Positions 19,571 through 30,309 of a DNA stretch of 64,000 nt are shown in pieces. The position numbers were made by a program, and so were the translations under genes. A model generated the notes under the pieces. That model saw nothing but the letters and a program-made list of their open reading frames with translations, was not told the DNA's origin and did no database searches. Each line of letters begins with the position of its first letter. Positions within the stretch are counted from its first letter, which is position 1. This DNA comes from Sphaerosporella brunnea (lineage: Eukaryota; Ascomycota; Pezizomycetes; Pezizales; Pyronemataceae): positions 1 through 64,000 of the forward strand of contig VXIS01000273.1 of the NCBI GenBank assembly GCA_008704415.1, given 5' to 3'.

Positions 19571-19888
19571 GTGGCAACATCAACCCCGCACGCAGTGCCG
19601 CAGCGGATACTCTCGCATCGAGTTGGACTGTCACACGCAAAGATAGTCTGGAGCCGGGGACGATCACAGGATCATCCCCGGCTCCAATTGCCATGGGATG
19701 ATACCTACTGTGTTCCCGGAACAAACCATCCAGTAATCGCGGTGTGGGGTGCGGTGGAAAAGGAGCTGGGCTGGAAGCACCTTCGCTGGCGGTCGGTTGC
19801 CGAGCTGTTCCGGAAGGAAAAGGCCACGCCCGCTATTCTGCAGTGTCCGCGTGACGGTCGGGTTGGGCAGGAGTCGGTGGTTGGTTGA
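19571..19888 (+). CDS. Unassigned protein fragment, related to 61.0 kb
   Basis: The plus frame reads LPWDDTYCVPGTNHPVIA, then VWGAVEKELGWKHLRWRS, then FRKEKATPAILQCPRDGR, and stops at 19,888. The minus strand at 60,970-61,090 encodes a similar segment (FREEKTTPAILPLLRDGT), and the sequence CCAATTGCCATGGGATGAT recurs as CCAATTACCATGGGATGAC near 16.55 kb. A hairpin (AGCCGGGGACGATC with GATCATCCCCGGCT) sits in the same reading frame just upstream, at about 19,651. No family is recognised and no start is established. Confidence 0.4.
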   Translation: MATSTPHAVPQRILSHRVGLSHAKIVWSRGRSQDHPRLQLPWDDTYCVPGTNHPVIAVWGAVEKELGWKHLRWRSVAELFRKEKATPAILQCPRDGRVGQESVVG

Positions 19889-20330
19889 GAGACCGGAAAG
19901 AGGATGAGGGGGAGGCGAGAGGCCTCCAGAGGCCGGTCTCTTCGGGGCGGACTTCGTGGACCGCCGCAGGATGGCGAATGAGGACAAGGCGTTGGCCAAG
20001 GCGGTGGTTGGTTGAGAGGAGGCGGACGACCGGAAAGAGGATGAGGGGGAGGCGAGAGTCCTCCAGAGGCCGGTCTCTTCAGGGCGGACTTCGTGGACCG
20101 CCGCAGGATGGCGAATGAGGACAAGGCGTTGGCCAAGGCGGTGGTTGGTTGAGAGGAGGCGGACGACCGGAAAGAGGATGAGGGGGAGGCGAGAGTCCTC
20201 CAGAGGCCGGTCTCTTCGGGGCGGACTTCGTGGACCGCCGCAGGATGGCGAATGAGGACAAGGCGTTGGCCAAGACGGTGGTTGGTTGAGAGGAGGCGGA
20301 CGACCGGAAAGAGTGTGAGGGGGAGGAGTG
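19872..20330. repeat. 137-bp tandem repeat
   Basis: Cores GTGGTTGGTTGAGA are at 19,877, 20,004, 20,141 and 20,278 (spacing 127, 137, 137). Units contain GGCCGGTCTCTTCGGGGCGG and GACCGCCGCAGGATGGCG. The period is not a multiple of three, so no frame is kept across units. Minus-strand Pro-rich frames cross it. Confidence 0.9.
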
Positions 20331-20530
20331 ACCGGGCCCTGTGGTTTTTACGTTATTACGGGCCTGTTTTCTTTCTTTTTATGGTTTTTGCTTTTGTTGG
20401 TATTTTGGGTGGCCGCAGTTGAACCATGAGATAGCATCAATAAGGGGCTGGACAGGATAAGGGAGGGGATGAGCAGGGGCCGTTCGCGGCCGTATACAGA
20501 CAATAAACGTGATTACAAATAAACAAATAA
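20330..20530 (-). repeat. Dispersed module M, copy 2 (minus)
   Basis: The complement carries GTTTATTGTCTGTATACGGC, then CTTATTGATGCTATCTCATG and TCAACTGCGGCCA, in the same order as at 15.05 and 24.4 kb. The plus strand shows AACCATGAGATAGCATC and the poly(A)-like AATAAA. Confidence 0.65.
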
Positions 20531-20539
20531 ACTATCTAG

Positions 20540-21640
20540 TAATCATTCCCATCCTTGCTTTCTCACTGCGAGCAAAAGCTTGATCCTTCTAGCACTGCAC
20601 AAACCAGGCCGAGCACATCCTGCTCGGAGGATCGCGCATCTCCGCATCCAGTGGCTTGAGTGGGTTGGTTCCGGCGGCGACGTTTACCACCATTTGGACA
20701 TCCGAGTCGAAGCTATGAATATATAGATGCTGTGCACGCGTGCAAAGGGACGTTGGAGGGGGATACTTTTTACTGGAAAGGGATGTCCAAAGTAGAGAGG
20801 AAAGAAAGCGATGGACATCTATGTACAGAAAATCCCTCTCTCGTTCTGTTTACTGTCCATAAATGTCAGCGGGTGCATTGCGTCACGCACCATGACCGAA
20901 AACCCGAAATCCAACAACGGAGATACTGGAATTAAGCGCGTTGTATTGTTATTTCTCCATATCTGTTTGACTCGTGCACCTGACAACAAAGCTTCATCTC
21001 CCGATGCGATAACCAGAGGTTTCACTAAAAGCATGTCAGACGGGGTGAAGAAAATGAGACGTATATTTATGCACGTGTAGCTTGCTCAGTAGCATCTATG
21101 GTGCAGGTGGCCTTAAACCAACCTGTCGCTCAAAATTTCCCCGACTTCAATAACATCACAAGATTGCGCGACTGGTGGAAGCCAGCGCCTCAGTCTTACA
21201 GAGCGCACCTCTTTAGGGGACGGGAGGGCTGTTTCCCCAGAGTTCTCACGTGGTGATCGGTTTATTATAAACAGTCGTTGCCGTCTCCACCACCGCCGAC
21301 GGGTCGGTTTAAGGCCGCCTGCACCATATTTGCTCGCGATCTCCTACACCTCGACCAGGGCGTAGTTGCCCGACAAATGACTCGAGTTCACAACGAATAT
21401 TGCACCCTCAGGCTCTACCCTCACTGATGAATTTTTATCCCGGCTCTCGATTTCACGAATATGCCGGTTTGCAGCTACAGAGTCAGGACTTTTCTACCAA
21501 TGGACCATTCGGTCACCAATCGATCAAGCTTGCATACCTCAAAAGCGAAAAGTGGCCCAAAACGTGAATAATATTGAGTTCATAACGACTCACTTGGTAT
21601 TTCGGGATTTCGCGGTAGAGCATCTTTCGTTGCGACTCAG
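20540..21640. other. No supported gene; one dispersed motif
   Basis: The only recognisable item is the second copy of the palindromic motif at about 20,871-20,905 (GGTGCATTGCGTCACGCACC, then ATGACCGAAAAC). Frames are short. Confidence 0.35.
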
Positions 21641-21806
21641 CACACCGGAATAGGGTTTATTTTGCCCTGGCGGTTGCGAGGTCAAAAGGCATCTTCACAG
21701 CTGCATCGCGCGACCTCTCGCCTGCTCCACCACCTCACCTTTTCACTACCTCCTCACCCAAGATCCCCGACACCTCAAAGCTCCTCTCTTCGTCTAGTAT
21801 ACTGCG

Positions 21807-22549
21807 AGTAAGTAACCCTTCCCTCGACAGCCAGCTTCCCCTCCCTCCATCGCCATCAATCCAGTGGATTCTCACAACCCCCCGACTCGAGCGCCGCTGA
21901 ACGCTGACCGTTTCGAACCAGCACTTCCTTCGGGAAAAACGTCATCGGATGCGAACACGGGAAAGCTCCCACCTACTCTGTTGGTCAGCTACCGCAGCAC
22001 GCCAACTCGCTTGGCAAAACAGCGGCCGTCGACGGACTCGCTTCCACCACCACAACAACCGATAGCAAAGGAACGAACCGCCGCAAGGTGAGAGGGCAGC
22101 GGACGAACCCAGCTCCTCCGCGCGAGCGAGCGCTGGTGGAGCTCAAGATTCGGATGACAGTCGTTTCGGGGCTACCAGGTTAGTACTTCCACTGATTTTT
22201 CACGTCCAGACTGTGACACTAAGCTCACCTTTTCTGGTAGCATTGCTACCTTTCGCAGTTATTGTTCATGCTCGTTGACGACATGGCGGAACCGCAGCCC
22301 GACGGCTCGGCTGGCTACCGCGAACGCGAACACGCATCCCAACAAACGCAAAAAGAAGACACCAACCAATCACAACCATCACCCACACTACTCAGGCGGC
22401 TGCATTCCAGCGTCAGCCGCCTGAGACCCTTCTTCCGGGCCAGGCGCAGGCGATCACCGCCACTTCAATTCACTACCCGTTCGCATCGCCAAATGCTACC
22501 AGAAGTAGCCAAACAGGGCCGCGTCCCTGCGAGGGGAAGTTGGATTTAA
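21807..22549 (+). CDS. Multi-exon gene, unknown function; start codon split by an intron (tentative)
   Basis: A donor GTAAGT at 21,808 and an acceptor ATCCAG at 21,864 would join the A at 21,807 to TG, making an ATG followed by DSHNPPTRAPLNADRFEPAL. That frame runs to a GTGAGA donor at 22,088. A second well-formed intron is at 22,179-22,240 (GTTAGT, branch CACTAAGC, acceptor GGTAG). The same words (GTTAGTACTTCCACTG, then CATTGCTAC) recur at about 15,965. The following exon reads LVDDMAEPQPDGSAGYRER to 22,549. Joining of the middle exon is unresolved, and the first intron lacks a clear branch site. Protein family unknown. Confidence 0.35.
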
Positions 22550-22925
22550 TCCTTCTTCCCCTCATGATGGTTTTCCTCGCCCAGATGGAGCGCGGCAACT
22601 CCATCTGGGCGATATCTGCTGGAACGGGGAAGGATCTAGCCCCAGCAGTTCAAAACTGCTGCAGGAGCGCAGCTAACCAAGCTGAACGATGTTTGTTTCG
22701 CCTTCCCCATCCACCGCAAACCTCCAGGTATCCTGGGTGGCCATTTTGTTTTGGAGCCGGACAGCACCCCACAGTGCCAATCACCAGCCATAAGTTTGCG
22801 TTGTTTGGGACGCAAGCCCATCCTCATACGGACATCCTGCTGGGAATACACCAAGGCTTGCACCAAGGCATCCTCGGTCCATCTCTGCCTAACATCGGGC
22901 CGGCCCTATGCTACTCGAAGTAGCA
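22390..22925. repeat. Series of hairpins
   Basis: In order these are CAGGCGGCTG with CAGCCGCCTG (about 22,394), GAGGGGAAG with CTTCCCCTC (about 22,530), CCCAGATGGAG with CTCCATCTGGG (about 22,581), AGCAGTT with AACTGCT (about 22,647), and TATGCTACT with AGTAGCATA (about 22,907). A near copy of the second recurs at 23,077-23,110. Each uses different sequence but has similar size and a short loop. Confidence 0.7.
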
Positions 22926-23166
22926 TAGCAGCTCGTAAGAGTTGTCGCCCGCACCTTGCGTCTTTTCCCGCTTTTGCTGCCTCCGAGCAAAGATCCGCCC
23001 CAGCCAATCTCTTAGCCAGCGCTTCGGCGGTTTCCACCACGCCTAAGCAGGGGCCGCACTATTCGAGCGCCCCTGCGAGGGGAAGTTGGATTTGATCCTT
23101 CTTCCCCTCTTGGGCGCGGCAATGCCATCTATGCCATGGCTGCCGTTCTGAGGAAGGACCTGTCTT

Positions 23167-23317
23167 TTGGGCCGCTTGTATGTCGCCGCGGTGATTTTGC
23201 CTGGCTGTAGAACGAATGCACGATCGAAACATGGCGAACAACCCCCCCAACAACAACATCTGGAACATCCAGAACCCCAACAACATCAACATCGACAACC
23301 GCAACATCGACAACAGA

Positions 23318-23351
<34 letters not shown>

Positions 23352-23463
23352 TCATCAACAACAGCAACAACACAGCAACAACAACTCCGATCGGTTGGAG
23401 ACGTCGCTTTGGGATTTGGCAAATTTCTCCGCCGCACTTCAGACGATTTTGATCACGAGATGA
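23167..23463 (+). CDS. Gln-rich protein end over an AAC/CAA repeat
   Basis: The plus frame goes through a CAA/AAC/ATC trinucleotide tract (about 23,236-23,390), giving poly-Gln/His or, in another frame, poly-Asn. It ends in a normal-looking sequence, DRLETSLWDLANFSAALQT, and then a stop. That tail suggests the Gln frame is the coding one and that this is a last exon. A T-run of about 19 follows at 23,472. Confidence 0.35.
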
Positions 23464-23494
23464 CAACCATGTTTTTTTTTTTTTTTTTTTTCCA

Positions 23495-24400
23495 AGGGCC
23501 GATGTGGAGGCGGGAGTGGAGGAATGGGGATGGGAAACTGGGCTGCGCTGGTGTTGTCTGGAAATAAATAGGCGAATAATTATTTGTTTTCATATCGATC
23601 GCGACCATTCGTGTCACCGGGCCTTTGCTTCTGAAGTATTGTGGTAAAAAGATATTATTTATTCGATTTGGTATGCAGCCTAAAGGTTATAGCGATGTAA
23701 AGCAAGACGAAGAACAGATGTTAACACGACATACGGCACAGCAGACACTTGAGGCTAATTACACAGGCAACAGAAAGGAAATCCATCGCCCTATACACGT
23801 CTCCCAATCCCAAGAAAGGAAATGGTGTCACGACATCACATACTCAGGAGCATTGCCTTCAAACAAAGTGACCGCGGTTAACCCAGCACAGTCCGGGATT
23901 TCGTTCTCCTTAGTCCTTCGTCCTTCTCATTTGCACCTCCAGAATAGAGCTCGTTGTCAGCCAATTGCTAATCACAGTGCTAGTTTGCTCCAAGACGGCT
24001 TGGAAGCCTTTGTCGTTAGATAGGAGACCTTATAACCGCACTTTCTGGTCATGTTTTCACAACAACCTCATCATCTGGCTCCGAGCAGCGCGGATTTCGG
24101 GGTAGTGCATAACGAGATGAGAAGCGGGATGTGTTGGATGGTCGATGTATAGTGCTGCATTGCTTCTGACACCAGAAAATCACTGTACAGTTATCAGCCA
24201 ATGGACCTGGATATTATGGAATGTCAGCGCGCGTTTTATAGTGCAAATATTGGGTCGAACTTTACACCTTCAATTCTTTCAGATCCATGGTAACCCAACA
24301 TCGTAAGAGCGCAAAACACCCACGCGTCATGATTCAGTTTTCGTTTCTTGCGCGTTAATGAAGAATTGAATATTAAATATATACCGCAGGATGAACTTTT
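23495..24400. other. No supported gene
   Basis: A 132-codon plus frame (23,625-24,023) has no recognisable features. No repeat was detected. Confidence 0.3.
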
Positions 24401-24404
24401 GTTT

Positions 24405-24680
24405 GTTTATAATCATTTTTATTTTCTTGTTTGTATGCGACCGCGAACGGTCATGACAGACCCCCTACTCCCCCCCTCTCTTATCCTGTCCGTCCCCTTA
24501 TTGATGCTATCTCATGAGTCCAGCCGAGATACCAAACGTACTAAAGAAAGGCAAAGTATGGTAGAAAAGACAAAAGAAACAGGTCCGTAGCAACATGGAA
24601 AAGCCATAGCCTCCAGAGCTCCTGCTCCCACTCCTCCCCAGACGACGACGACGACGACGACGAATCATGCTCCCCTTCAC
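24405..24680 (+). repeat. Dispersed module M, copy 3, with acidic exon
   Basis: GTATGCGACCGCGAACGGTC, ATGACAGACCCCCTA and TTATTGATGCTATCTCATG occur in the order seen at 15.05 kb. They are followed by a plus-strand acidic frame (SPDDDDDDDESCSPSPSS) matching the exon at 15.4 kb. The GAC repeat at 24,644-24,662 is a short microsatellite. Confidence 0.65.
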
Positions 24681-24989
24681 CCTCCTCTCGAGGGACCGCC
24701 ACCATTCGTATCCCGCAGAAACTGCAGGATATGCTGGGTAGCCTTCTCCTGCTGGAACAGCTCGGCGATTGACCGCCGTCCCCTGCAGACTGAACTTCGC
24801 GTTTATTGACCCAAAGCGCCACCCTTTGGAGTACACAAAGAAATGCCGAGACGAGCAGCTTAGGGCACACATTTTACGCTCTGCAATCCTGGCTGGAGCC
24901 GGATTGCGTGAATGCTCATGCATGACTGCGTGGTCAGATGTCAGGGCTTCACTTTTGGCGTTTGTGCTTTGTAGTGAAGACGCGCTGCT

Positions 24990-25068
24990 GACATCTGTTC
25001 CTGACTTCGACCACCACTTCCCCTCCAACATCTGTTCCCGGCTTCGACCACCACTTCCCCTCCCAAAT
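24990..25068 (+). repeat. 37-bp tandem duplication
   Basis: ACATCTGTTCCTGACTTCGA and CCACCACTTCCCCTCC are repeated once with a few changes. A 30-bp duplication (GTGCGCGAGCACCATGCTCA type) lies nearby at about 25,315-25,372. Confidence 0.75.
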
Positions 25069-25465
25069 GCCATCTAGCAGCCGCGACTACAAGTTTACCC
25101 CGGTTGACATCAGGGCTTCTTTATCTCCTATCCTCTGCTATTCTCCTCCTCTCTTCTTCTTCCACTTTCCCTCTCCTCTACACCTTCTCAGCTCCGCGAC
25201 CAATTACAGGTTTCCCAAATGACATTAGGCACGAACCACCATCCTCCCGCTCTCCTCCGTATCCCCTCTTCGTTTCTTTTACCGAGTTCCTTTCGCTCAA
25301 TACGAACTGCGATGTGCGCGAGCACCATGCTCACGAGGCACGACGTGCGCGAGTACCATGCTCACGATGCAAACCACCAGTCATTCCCTCGTATCAATTT
25401 TCCACAGAGCATCTGCGGGGCTCTCCTCTCCCTCTCCCGCTCGACAGCGAGAGTGACAGTGATCT

Positions 25466-26052
25466 GTGGGTCGAACCCGAATCCCGCGGGCGCATAGATA
25501 CGTCTCCCTCCACCTATCATTCGGGATCTACCACCAAGGTTTCCGCCAACGTTCACCCTTCCCCCCCCCTCCAAGCGAGCGCACGAACGGGTTCCGTGAT
25601 ACATTTGACGGAGTGTCGACGCAACTTTGCTGGATTATGGGGGTTTAACCTGGTCCGCGTGGGAGCGCCGACCAGGCTCCGGTTTTCACGGGCAGCGAGG
25701 TTGCTCGCTGCCCGTATTGGTTTCTTCGGGGTTCGGCAGGTTTGAAGATATCAAAATGTGAGTACCGCACCCGACCCCAGCAATACCAGCAGATGTTGAC
25801 GATATTACAGCTTTATTCCGACATCGTCCCCAAAGCCGACTCACGAGTTCTTCTGCTGTGGGATGACCATCGAATCCCCTGCCCCCCCCCCCCCCCGCAA
25901 AAAAGGGTGAGTCTATCGCCATCCTGTTCGGTAGAAATTACGCTGACAAGCCTAGCATCACCGTTTACGCCAACCAGCGGACAAGCCAGCATCGCAGACG
26001 AGGTAAGCTGATTATATCTCCAATCATATCCGAAGTCTTTACTAAAAAGAGC
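25466..26052 (+). CDS. Multi-exon gene leading into the 81-bp array
   Basis: Three introns are well formed: 25,758-25,810 (GTGAGT to ATTACAG, branch GTTGACG), 25,907-25,955 (GTGAGT to CCTAG, branch CGCTGACAAG) and one opening at 26,003 (GTAAGC). Spliced in phase, the exons read SSGFGRFEDIK, then FIPTSSPKPTHEFFCCGMT, then ESPAPPPPRKKGITVYANQR. The poly-C run at 25,881-25,896 encodes the Pro stretch and could be a slippage site. A hairpin (CGGGCAGCGAG with GCTCGCTGCCCG) lies in the first of these exons. The start is unresolved. The third intron ends near 26,050, after which sequence passes into the 81-bp array. Family unknown. Confidence 0.42.
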
Positions 26053-26134
26053 AAAGATGTGGAAAAGTTCCCACACTACTCGGCGTGCGTGGTGACGCCA
26101 CCACCGAACCTCCTACTTCGCCCACGACACCAGG

Positions 26135-27030
26135 GCAGAAGGGAACAGCAGGGCTTTGTGCAAAGCACTGGGCATCAATCCAAAGGATCGCATGGTCTTT
26201 GTCGGAGTGTTGGTTTGGGGCCTGCGGGCCATTTGCTTTGCGCAAGGCACTGGGTGGCGATCCCAAGGATCGCGTGGTCTTGTCGGAGTGTTGGTTTTGG
26301 AACCGCGGGCCATTTGCTGTGAGCAAGGCCCACGCTGTCTCCGACAGAGACCGTATGGTCTTTGTCGGAGTGTTGGTTTCTGGACCGCGGGCCGTTTGCT
26401 TTGTGCAAAGCACTGTGCATCAATCCAAAGGATCGCATGGTCTTTGTCGGAGTGTTGGTTTCTGGACCGCGGGCCGTTTGCTTTGCGCAAGGCACTGGGT
26501 GGCGATCCCAAGGATCGCGTGGTCTGGTCGGAGTGTTGGTTTGGGAACCGCGGGCCATTGCTTTGTGCAAAGCACTGGGCATCAATCCAAAGGATCGCAT
26601 GGTCTTTGTCGGAGTGTTGGTTTTGGAACCGCGGGCCATTGCCCTGAGCAAGGCCCACGCTGTCTCCGACAGAGACCGTATGGTCTTTGTCGGAGTGTTG
26701 GTTTCTGGACCGCGGGCCATTTGCTTTGTGCAAGGCCCTGGGAATCGATCCTAAGGATCGCGTGGTCTTGTCGGAGTGTTGGTTTGGGGCCTACGGGCCA
26801 TGTGCTTTGCGCAAGGCCCTGTGCGGCGATCCCAAGGATCGCGTGGTCTTGTCGGAGGTGTTGATTTTGGAACCGCGGGCCATTTGCTGTGAGCAAGGCC
26901 CACGATGTCTCCGACAGAGACCGTATGGTCTTTGTCGGAGTGTTGGTTTCTGGACCGCGGGCCATTCGCTCTGAGCAAAGCACTGGGCGTCAATCCCAAA
27001 GATCGCATGGTCTTTGTCGGAGATGTTACG
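26135..27030. repeat. 81-82-bp tandem array, about 11 units
   Basis: The core GTCGGAGTGTTGGTTT occurs at 26,201, 26,282, 26,364, 26,446, 26,527, 26,608, 26,689, 26,770, 26,851 (variant), 26,934 and 27,016. Two subunit types alternate: one with CAATCCAAAGGATCGCATGG, the other with CTCCGACAGAGACC facing GGTCTTTGTCGGAG as a hairpin. Long frames stay open on both strands (up to 259 codons) because 81 is divisible by three. Occasional 82- and 83-bp steps break the frame, so I do not call a protein. Confidence 0.92.
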
Positions 27031-27146
27031 ATATGCATCCTGACATGGTATGGTGTGGGCGCTATCTACTGTGGTTTTCGAGGTTGTCATCTCCTTGTCT
27101 GTTACATATCACCACCACACATTGAAATACGCGCGCAAACCCCAGG

Positions 27147-27285
27147 GGGGCAAAAAGAAGGAGAAGGAGAGGGGGAAGGGAAAAGAAAAGGAAGTGATAG
27201 GAGAGGGGGAAGGGAAAGGAGAAGGAAGTGATAGGAGAGGGGGAAGGGAAAAGAGAAGGAAGTGATAAGAGAGGGAGCAGCGGGC
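27147..27285 (+). repeat. 34-bp purine-rich tandem repeat
   Basis: GAAGTGATAGGAGAGGGGGA recurs at a 34-bp spacing (27,191, 27,225, 27,259). The whole tract is G/A-only on the plus strand over more than 100 bp. Confidence 0.85.
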
Positions 27286-27479
27286 TCCGGACGTATGGGG
27301 TTGAAGAAGCGGGGGTGAAACACAATTCTTTCTGTATATTTTTTGCGGTTTCCTTGTTTTTCTTTCCTTCGGAGGAGCAGGCCCCACAGTAGGACCCCGA
27401 GCCTATGGGTAGCGATCATTCTGTTGTCATGGCCGCAAGCGGCCGAATACATTATGATTAAAACAAACCAAACCACCAC

Positions 27480-28290
27480 ACATTACAATCAACCTATATT
27501 ATCTGTAAAAACACCGACAGTAGTATGCTTCAGAGCTTGCCGACGGACAATTTCACTCGGGGCGCAAAAGCAAAACCCAAACGAAAAAAAAAAAAACATA
27601 AAACCCCAGAAACGATAAAAAAAAGGGGTAAGTCCCACTCCAGATCAGCCACGGTTGTTGGTAGGAGCACGCACGCACTGTAAAAAGGGGAGTACAAAAC
27701 GCGACCCCAAAGCCTCAGCATCTAGCTCCCGGGTAGACAAAAGAATTCTGGACGGTTGGAGATCGAAAAGAGCACTTTCGAGCTCCAGGTGTAATTTATC
27801 TTGCCGAAATGGGAACAAAAAGTTTTAGCGAACGAGATTGGAGCACTTTGTACGGTGGTAAAACTGTTGAGTGTGAGTGGAAATTCTCCTTGGCCTGTTT
27901 CTATCAAGTCGCCTATCTGAACAAAGCTGAGCGCTAGGGTCTCGAATGTGATGGAGCTGTTGCTGGGTTAAGGCTCTGGCCGACATAAATACCCAGCCAG
28001 AGACTGAACGGCGCGAAACTATATGGACCGCGAAAGGGTGTGGTGGAAAATGCTGAACGGTGTGGAAAAAACACAAGTGGAGGCGGGGAGCATGTAATGC
28101 GAGTACGTGATAGTGATTAGTGCAATTAGTAAAAGACAGTCAGTAACAATCGGCTCCCGGTATTTCCCTACACCCTTTCGGTTTTTATTTTTGCGCGCCG
28201 TTCAGCCTCTTGCGATTTTATATAGTAAGTATTTATTTATAGGATCGACAGGCAAGCCATTTGCCAGCCTACTCGGCAGGCAGATACCAC
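27480..28290. other. No supported gene
   Basis: Short frames and A-rich runs. The 27,330-27,470 part weakly resembles module M on the minus strand (GGCCGCAAGCGGCCGAATAC). Confidence 0.3.
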
Positions 28291-28298
28291 ACTTTTTC

Positions 28299-29512
28299 AT
28301 GATGGCTGCGCCGAGTTCCTCGCCCACCAGCACCTGTCCAGCTGCCTCAGGAAGCAGTATCTTTGCACCATTCAATATTGAGAGTTATTGGGACTTTGAT
28401 AAACGGCTTCACTGGCGAGAAAGTCGCGTAAGTACCGTGTTGGGGCGCAGGCATTGCGGTAGTGACTAACACTGCCAATCCTACAACCGCGGAGATTTAC
28501 CCAGGAAAAGCGAGCAGAGTACTAGCAACGCTTTCCCGACGGCAAGCCAGAGAAAGGACAAACGATCCACGCCTCAGCGATCCCCACGCCTCAGCGATCC
28601 CCACAACCTTTAAAACACCTCCTTGTCCTGCTAACCATCACCTCTGCCTTCCACGTCGCTCTTTCGTCGATCACACCAGCATGCAACCCGAGCAGCGGTT
28701 CATCGCCTCTCCGCTACAACTCGCTCACTGGTAACAAACCTCTAGATCTGGGACATTACAAAAAAAACTCCCAGCGTCACCACAGCGCAAGCAACGTCTG
28801 CAGCGGAAAGTACAATGACACAATGGGGTGAGCAGTGCCCTTGGCAAACAAAAAAAGAGCGATTTGCACTGGGGCTAATCGGTTTCACGTTGCAGGCTCA
28901 TTGTGCCCTGGACGAGTACTCCCAGCATGCCGTCTGTTTGCGAACCGCCGTCACCATCGGCAAGCCGCTGTCATACGGCGTCGCAAAGGACAGCCAACCT
29001 ACGGTAAATGGCGATCGAGGTAACGCGCCTGGCAATCTGCGCACACAGGCCACCGACCGCGACGCTATCAGCACTCCACCGGCTTGGCTGGCTATTGCGA
29101 ACGCGGGGGACGGAGAATCTACCAATGGATCCGCGACAAGGCCATCACCGGCGAAGGGACCGTATTACCAAAGAGCATCCCGCCGAGCTTGTCGGCGAAC
29201 TCGGCGGACCTGGGACTGGCCGCCGGGATGTGGCGATGGCTGATGAAGAACTTGCAGAGTTCCTCGAGTTCACCGAGAACCGCAACGATATGGGCGTTAG
29301 GGATCCGCCGGTCCTCCCGGCAATCTCACGCACACTCTGGAACGCAAGACCACGCAACCCCTAGACAGCCCCGCAACCCAATAAGGGCCCATGGTCTCCA
29401 GCAGGAAGCTAGTCAACACTCTTCCGCTGTTGGTCCCCATCGTTTTCCTTGCCCAGATCGGGGGCGGCAGCCCATGTGTGCGATGGCTGCCGGTACTCGC
29501 AGTTGGTAGTTA
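28299..29512 (+). CDS. Multi-exon gene, unknown function (partial model)
   Basis: Exon 1 (28,299-28,427) opens MMAAPSSSPTSTCPAASGSS and ends YWDFDKRLHWRESR exactly in phase at a GTAAGT donor. A branch site GACTAACAC lies about 40 bp on. A second clear intron is near 28,828-28,895 (GTGAGC, branch GGCTAATCG, acceptor TTGCAG). A later exon in one frame reads GRRIYQWIRDKAITGEGT, then ADLGLAAGMWRWLMKNL, and closes at 29,509. The 29.43-kb segment (TTCCTTGCCCAGATCGGGGG) resembles 22.57 kb (TTCCTCGCCCAGATGGAG), linking this gene to the same hairpin-rich family. Exon joins between are unresolved. An 18-bp tandem (CACGCCTCAGCGATCCC) is at 28,576. Confidence 0.38.
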
Positions 29513-29514
29513 GG

Positions 29515-30305
29515 TTGAAGTTTGGTTTTTGTGTTATGCTGTGATGTAGAGAGTCCGGATGGCAGGCGAACGCCAATGCAAAATCGCCGTCGAGGGGGAA
29601 GATTCAAAGCGAGCTGCCCATCTTTTGTTTTTTTGCGATTTTTGACCGCATAGAGAGATTTTCTACATTCTGAGCATCATTTTGATATCCGGCTTCAGTT
29701 TTTGGACCACAATTGAAGATAGCGTTCCCCTCCCTTGCGCCTCTCCATATCTGCACGTGCCTCGAGTTCACACTGGTCCGAAAAAAGGATATCGAGAGTA
29801 GTGGCATTTGCAAGCTCTCCGTTTAGCATCACTACATAAACCTGCCTCGATACCAGAATTTATTTGACTTTGGCGTGGTGTCAGAGGAATCAACTCACGT
29901 TCAGAACCCTAACCCATGCCTGGAGGAATGCCAATTGTCAAAAGAAAAAACCCTGAAGCGGTGGATCAAGGGGCGACTTATTTGCGACGATATTTATCGT
30001 CGTGAAATATGCTTTGATACCTGCTGGATCCGTACGGCGGCAAAGCGGTCACGGGAGAACACTCGTCGCCCCCGCACAATGAACGTCCGCTATCTTGCAT
30101 GCTTGGGACTAACAAATAAGTATACGCATTGCTGAATGCAGGTTTGAAGTTGAATACCATCAATTTGCGCTGGCATCCATTCATTAATTCCTAGGGGGTA
30201 TCTCTACTTATTTTCCTCCACCAGTCCCTTCATTTCCTCGTAAGATATTGACCTTTAGCGCCGCATTTTCCGCATACTCCATCGCGTGATCCCCACAATT
30301 AAGGA
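29515..30305. other. No supported gene
   Basis: Only short frames. This is the 3' side of the membrane-protein gene that follows on the minus strand. Confidence 0.3.
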
Positions 30306-30309
30306 CTGA

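Noticed and set aside
26085..26864. 259-codon ORF, and long frames on the opposite strand
   Set aside because: They exist because an 81-bp period preserves frame. Peptides on both strands are equally repetitive, so there is no reason to prefer one as a protein.
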